This document shows, in pieces, positions 60,401 to 64,000 of a stretch of 64,000 nucleotides of DNA; position 1 is the stretch's first letter; every line of letters begins with the position of its first letter. The position numbers and the translations under genes are program-made. Origin of the DNA: Ascidia mentula (Eukaryota > Chordata > Ascidiacea > Phlebobranchia > Ascidiidae); the NCBI GenBank assembly GCA_947561715.1, contig OX387200.1:3412501-3476500 (forward strand), given 5' to 3'. Under the pieces are notes generated by a model. The model did no database searches, had not been told where the DNA came from, and saw nothing but the letters and a program-made list of their open reading frames with translations.

Positions 60401-63400
60401 GTCGCAAAAACTGATCCAGTTGGAAATTCAAGCGAACATTAACTTTATAATTAATTGTTGTATTTTAATTTTGATTTAGAAGCAAAAATAACAGATGGTT
60501 GCTTTGCTCACATCTGACCATTAACATTCCCATAGATTTCTATGTCACACAGACTTATATGTGAATCAGTTTTTGCGACCAGGCTGTGTCCCGGTGTAAT
60601 AGCATTTTTCTTGCAAGTAGTCCTTGCTAACTTGCTTGCTGATCTAACGAATCTTCGTGATTTCTTGTTACATTAATTACAATCATTAGTTTAGTTGTTA
60701 GTTTATGTTTAAATTGTTGACCTTATGGTGAGCCTGTTCTTGTCCTTGTTGAGTTTGTTGAGGATTGAACGTTCGTTCATTCGTAAAGTCACTTCCTGGA
60801 ACTCGCGGCATTCCGATAGCATGCTGATCTGGTTGTGGATATATATTAATGTTCATACTGTATATACGCATCACCCATATATTATCAGTGTTGTTGTCTT
60901 GTTTTTGTTAACTATATGCACCATTTTGATGTAGCAAACATTCTACTTCACATGACAATAAGTTGCAGTAGCACAATTCCACCCTTTACATTAAAGATGA
61001 CTATCCTTTGATCATTTTAGCATAAGAGAAGTTTTGAATTTGCAGGTTTTTAACAATAATTCCAAGAAAGATTTGGAAATAAGGTCGTCACAAATGAACC
61101 CGAAAAAAATCTTCAAATATATTCTGACAAACTTCCACATGCATTGCTGAAACCTCACCATTTCCTCCAGCGTCTCACTGCCAAGAAGCTGCGAAAACTT
61201 CTTCATCGTCTCAAAAGCGATGCAATATCTGGCCATAAGACGACCCGGCTCCTGCGCGGTTAACCTCGTGTCGTTGTCAATGGATACGAGTTTAAGTGAG
61301 GTCAAAAGGTCGAGGTTGCGCATGCAGAGTTCACGCAAACGCCGGTCAACTTCAGATCTCGTAACTTCCTTCGGATAACCTTCAGTCAAAAAAATGGACT
61401 TCGGTTACGTGAATGACGTCAATCCCATACGCTGGTTTTGTGATGGTCGCCGAATAGACAAAGGTATTAGAACTTTAAACACGAAGAGAAAGGAAAGTTT
61501 AGATACAAGATATAAACAAGAAAATTACAGCAGACGACTACATCAACACCAGGAAAGTCACAGAAATGACTCGACTGGTGCCTCCATGCAGTGGAAACCA
61601 AATTAACGGTGACAAGCCTCAGTTATTTGAAATTAACGCAGGTTATTTATGTTTTTAATCCAAAGATACCAGTTGACAGATGAGTTTTCATGCATTTCTC
61701 ACCGTAATGCGAGGGGTTTTTGAAGATTCTGATGTACAGAAAAGTGGAGCGGATCCACTCGAGGGCCACGGTAACGTCACCAATCGTTGTGAGAACCACT
61801 TCGGCGTTCAGATGTTCGATCAAATGCCTTCGAGAAATAAACAAAAGAAAATACAAGCAAATGTTTTACTTTCAATGTCAATAAGAAAGGCCTTTAGGAA
61901 TGAATATTCTAAGACAAATGTGAAATTGTACTCCATAAGAAACAGGAGCGAAAGAAGTTTTTTGGTTGTAAATGGTACGAATTAATGTACAAGGAACGTA
62001 AACTAGAGTTCCATAAGCGTTGTGTTTTCAACAAGCTTAATATTTCACCTGTGCAGAGAACTCTCGATATTCTGGCATCCGTTCACCATATCACGATACA
62101 AATTTCGTGATTGCTCACGAGTCATGATGACGGCCGTTGCTGACGTATCAAACTGTTCACAAAGTTCGCGAAAATAATTCTTCACCAATGAATGACCTAA
62201 CGCTACCTCGCAAATTGTATGGTATAGGATATCTAACCATTAACCACTATTACCGTAATTTAAGTTATTCTACCCTTTCCTAACAGATTGTCTCCCAATT
62301 TTGGTTTGTCATATTAAACAAACGCATTTGCAAGTGACTATAATTTTTATGCAGAAACAACGTAAAAAAAGCAATACTCGTTATTCAACACGTTTTAACC
62401 GATATCTAGGCTCGAGGCGGGTATTCACTCACCTGGGGTCTACCGGCTCTCCCAATCATCTGCAACATTTCAGTTTGCGTGTATTCCTGAAACATTCCCC
62501 TCACGTAATGACAAGTTGATTTCACCACCACTAGGTGAGCGGGGAGGTTAACTCCCATCGCTAAAGTGCTTGTACTAACTTGGAAACAATTGGTACATGT
62601 TATACAACGCACTGGGTACTTTATACATAAGGCAAGTTGGTTTGAATAAGATACACTGTGGTGTAACGACTTGCTCACAATAATGTATTCGTTGCAAATA
62701 TCACAGTAGTACTTTACATCTATCTGTAGGAACAACTTGCTTTCCTTTGAATTTTGGTTGAATTGTAGCACACAGAAATAGGACTAACTTTTTTATGTCA
62801 AAATACAATGTTTTGTAAAAATACTAAGGAAAACATGAGTACATAGTGGTGCTCTCTTCTGTATAAACGTCATACCAACACACCCTAATGATTCGTAACT
62901 TGTGACCATGCACTAAGGCAGCTATAACACAAAACAAACTCACATAAAACAAGCAAATCTCCACGAGTGAACATATCCTCCACTAGGTGGCGATCATGAG
63001 AGTCGAGACCTGCATGGTGATAGCCAACTCCCCCTATCAGGAGTTCTCTGAGTCTAATAATGCCAAAAATGATGGTTCATCAGCCCTTACAAATTCATTA
63101 GATGTCAATGATCGGAATAATATGGTTCACAGAGGATTACAGTTACCATTGTACCATAAACTTGGACAGATACATTTATCTTCTAACCTGTGGTTCCTTA
63201 CTAAGTTTGCCATCTTCGTTAACTCTTGTTTATGGGTTGCATCCATTATAAACGAGGCATCCCTGGAAAGTGTAGAAGCTGCTTGTTCCACACTTTTCCT
63301 TGTGGAACAAAACTATAAAAAATATTGAAGTTTGCTTCACAGAGCACAAACTAGTGTTCAATATAACACTAACTTTTCTATCCAAGTATAATTTTTACAG

Positions 63401-64000
63401 CAAATTAGTTTACAAGACAAATGTCCAATAGTTTAACTTGTATTGCAGATTTTAAATTTATTATAACTATGATTCAATCCCTACCACAAGAGTTGGCTTG
63501 TTTTCAGAATAAGTTTGTATGACATTTGCAAGTTTGTAGTTGAGGTTAATGTCAAACTTGAACTCAGATCCATTGGATGACCAGGGATAGCCAAGAACAA
63601 CTTTCCGCAAAGACACAGGCCGGTAACTTTCATCCATACTGTACGTCACAAAATATTATTAGGCGCAGAAAAAAATTTATCCATGACGGCCATCAAAATC
63701 CGGTAACACACACTAACAGCAGAACTACAACACAATAACTATATTTTCAAATAAAATAGCTTTTGGAAAACTGGCCTGTATCTGATGTAATATTTAACTT
63801 TGTACATGTAATTTTTAAAACTAGTAATTTTCACATCAAATTAGGTAAAACTGCACAGCATGTATATCAACCCATCCCTACTACAATCTACATTATGCTA
63901 TTACACTGCGACTCAACTCGCTATAACTTGCAACCCTAAAACACACTTACTCAAACTTTACTGCTGGACAGTCAGAGGTTCCCAACCATTCAGCTATATC
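53552..64000 (-). CDS. HFM1: ATP-dependent DNA helicase HFM1/MER3, 5' part missing (1416 aa seen)
   Basis: Twenty-five minus-strand exons from the right edge to a TAA at 53554-53552 sum to 4251 nt in phase. The fragment starts at DIAEWLGTSDCPAV, inside the helicase core, so the DEAD-box half with the ATP-binding loop lies beyond 64000. Visible parts are the second RecA domain with TSTLAMGVNLPAH and QMIGRAGRPQ, then a winged helix and Sec63-like region (WIRSTFLYIR, NRHPPFG), a small Cys/His motif, and a long variable tail ending FDNIFGTLF, as in vertebrate HFM1 (FDGIF). HFM1/MER3 is a meiosis-specific helicase that stabilises recombination intermediates for crossover formation. The fit to HFM1 rather than to Brr2 or ASCC3 rests on the single cassette, the Cys motif and the C-terminus. 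Confidence 0.95.
57581..57657 (-). CDS. HFM1: HFM1: exon with the Cys-rich motif
   Basis: This 77-nt exon encodes RRCRHNCHNKRLCAHECCKV, with spacing C-x3-C-x5-C-x3-C-C. The human protein has the same spacing at the same place (C-NHL-C-KSKHT-C-GHD-CC). It follows two exons (58421-58272 and 57972-57834) containing GDADNRVV and LSLEWG. A metal-binding role is inferred from the cysteines. Confidence 0.88.
57834..58863 (-). CDS. HFM1: HFM1: exons after the ratchet domain
   Basis: The exons are 58863-58746, 58421-58272 and 57972-57834. They read KKYSTDSCDVTIQVV, then HVCLLLIGDADNRVV, SSWQRTVTVRRA and LDIESTFTPYYLGARR, matching in order the human stretch from TRYSDTTAEILV to FYLEPKRFG. This is probably the immunoglobulin-like end of the Sec63-type unit. 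Confidence 0.87.
59137..61827 (-). CDS. HFM1: HFM1: winged-helix and Sec63-like ratchet region
   Basis: The exons are 61827-61703, 61379-61159, 60828-60722, 60249-60127, 59667-59545 and 59335-59137. They encode HLIEHLNAEVVL with WIRSTFLYIR, then the winged helix (LRELCMRNLDLLTSLKLVS), RFPMNGKIKT, and a helical region up to KQLPNIGPSLSTMLANAG and IVNRHPPFG. The start of exon 59667 was set at AAG/GAACGC because the longer form keeps the residues aligned with human HGSRITRWL. Confidence 0.9.
59826..59896 (+). mobile_element. tRNA-derived SINE head or tRNA pseudogene
   Basis: An A-box-like tgctcggtcgg (59829-59839) and a B-box gagttcaaatctc (59872-59884) are spaced as in a tRNA. The T arm has a perfect 5-bp stem (gtgag and ctcac). 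The acceptor stem does not pair: the 3' side cgggggc has no partner upstream. It is followed by AT-rich sequence. It is therefore a tRNA-derived repeat or a dead tRNA copy in an HFM1 intron. Confidence 0.6.
60371..60610. mobile_element. Foldback MITE, second copy of the 9382-9533 family
   Basis: The left arm contains ttacaccgggacagagccag and continues gtcgcaaaaactgat (to 60415). The right arm (60565-60610) is its reverse complement with two mismatches over 35 bases. The right ends of this and the 9382-9533 element share ctgtgtcccggtgta. The middle has no coding capacity. No clear target duplication was found, so the exact ends are uncertain. Confidence 0.7.
62049..64000 (-). CDS. HFM1: HFM1: C-terminal half of the helicase core
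   Basis: The exons are 64000-63951 (cut by the edge), 63638-63485, 63312-63188, 63053-62944, 62578-62433 and 62152-62049. Landmarks are MDESYRPVSLRKVVLGYP, KPTLVFCSTRKS (motif IV region), GYHHAGLDSHDR, STSTLAMGVNLPAH (motif V) and EMLQMIGRAGRPQ with FDTSATAVIMT (motif VI). The Arg residues of motif VI (GRAGRPQ) are intact, so the helicase looks functional as far as seen. One donor is the less usual gttaga (exon ending 63188). Confidence 0.93.

Larger units (their letters stand above)
54126..63187. other. HFM1 introns over 300 bases
   Basis: These are 54126-54458, 56878-57220, 58422-58745, 59668-60126, 60250-60721, 60829-61158, 61380-61702 and 62579-62943. Intron 59668-60126 holds a tRNA-derived fragment and intron 60250-60721 holds a foldback MITE. 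Nothing else of note was seen. Confidence 0.75.

Overview
The window looks like nuclear DNA of a tunicate, most likely an ascidian of the Ciona type. It is AT-rich, the genes are compact with many short GT-AG introns, and the proteins are animal families (LRP4, striated-muscle troponin T, the meiotic helicase HFM1). It also contains an exact copy of the 16-nt spliced-leader sequence known from Ciona. All gene models below were built by reading splice sites by eye. In all four, the exon phases fit together and the summed coding length is a multiple of three (1005, 6048, 969 and 4251 nt), which is strong internal support.

Layout. 1-1594: no recognised gene, with a decayed tandem duplication near 250-510. 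1595-3542 (+): a five-exon, single-pass immunoglobulin-superfamily protein of 334 residues with a very short cytoplasmic tail. 3543-6710: intergenic, with a purine-rich microsatellite. 6711-45413 (+): a 34-exon LRP4 gene of 2015 residues. It encodes a signal peptide, nine LDL-receptor class A modules (vertebrate LRP4 has eight), two EGF modules, four YWTD propellers separated by EGF modules, a Thr/Pro stalk, one membrane span and a divergent tail. Its large 5' introns carry a hAT-like MITE, the spliced-leader copy and tRNA-derived fragments. 45414-47578: LRP4 3' flank with a perfect 17-bp hairpin shortly before a poly(A) signal. 47579-51746 (-): troponin T, 10 exons and 322 residues, with small in-frame acidic exons near its 5' end. 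51747-53551: the shared upstream region, with a CRE plus E-box pair about 230-250 bp before the troponin T start. 53552-64000 (-): HFM1/MER3, 25 exons seen (1416 residues), running off the right edge. The DEAD-box half lies outside the window.

How the genes relate. LRP4 is the agrin/Wnt co-receptor at vertebrate neuromuscular synapses and troponin T is a thin-filament protein, so both have muscle connections. They are convergent and nothing shows shared control. HFM1 is a meiotic crossover helicase and looks like an unrelated neighbour. No retrovirus, LTR element, Polinton, CRISPR array or tRNA gene was found.

The most notable points are the exact spliced-leader 16-mer at 7377-7392 without a donor site (a possible retrocopied mRNA 5' end), the extra LDLa module, a copied LRP4 exon fragment stranded in a later intron, a two-copy foldback MITE family, and a large excess of the palindrome TGACGTCA (17 counted in 64 kb).
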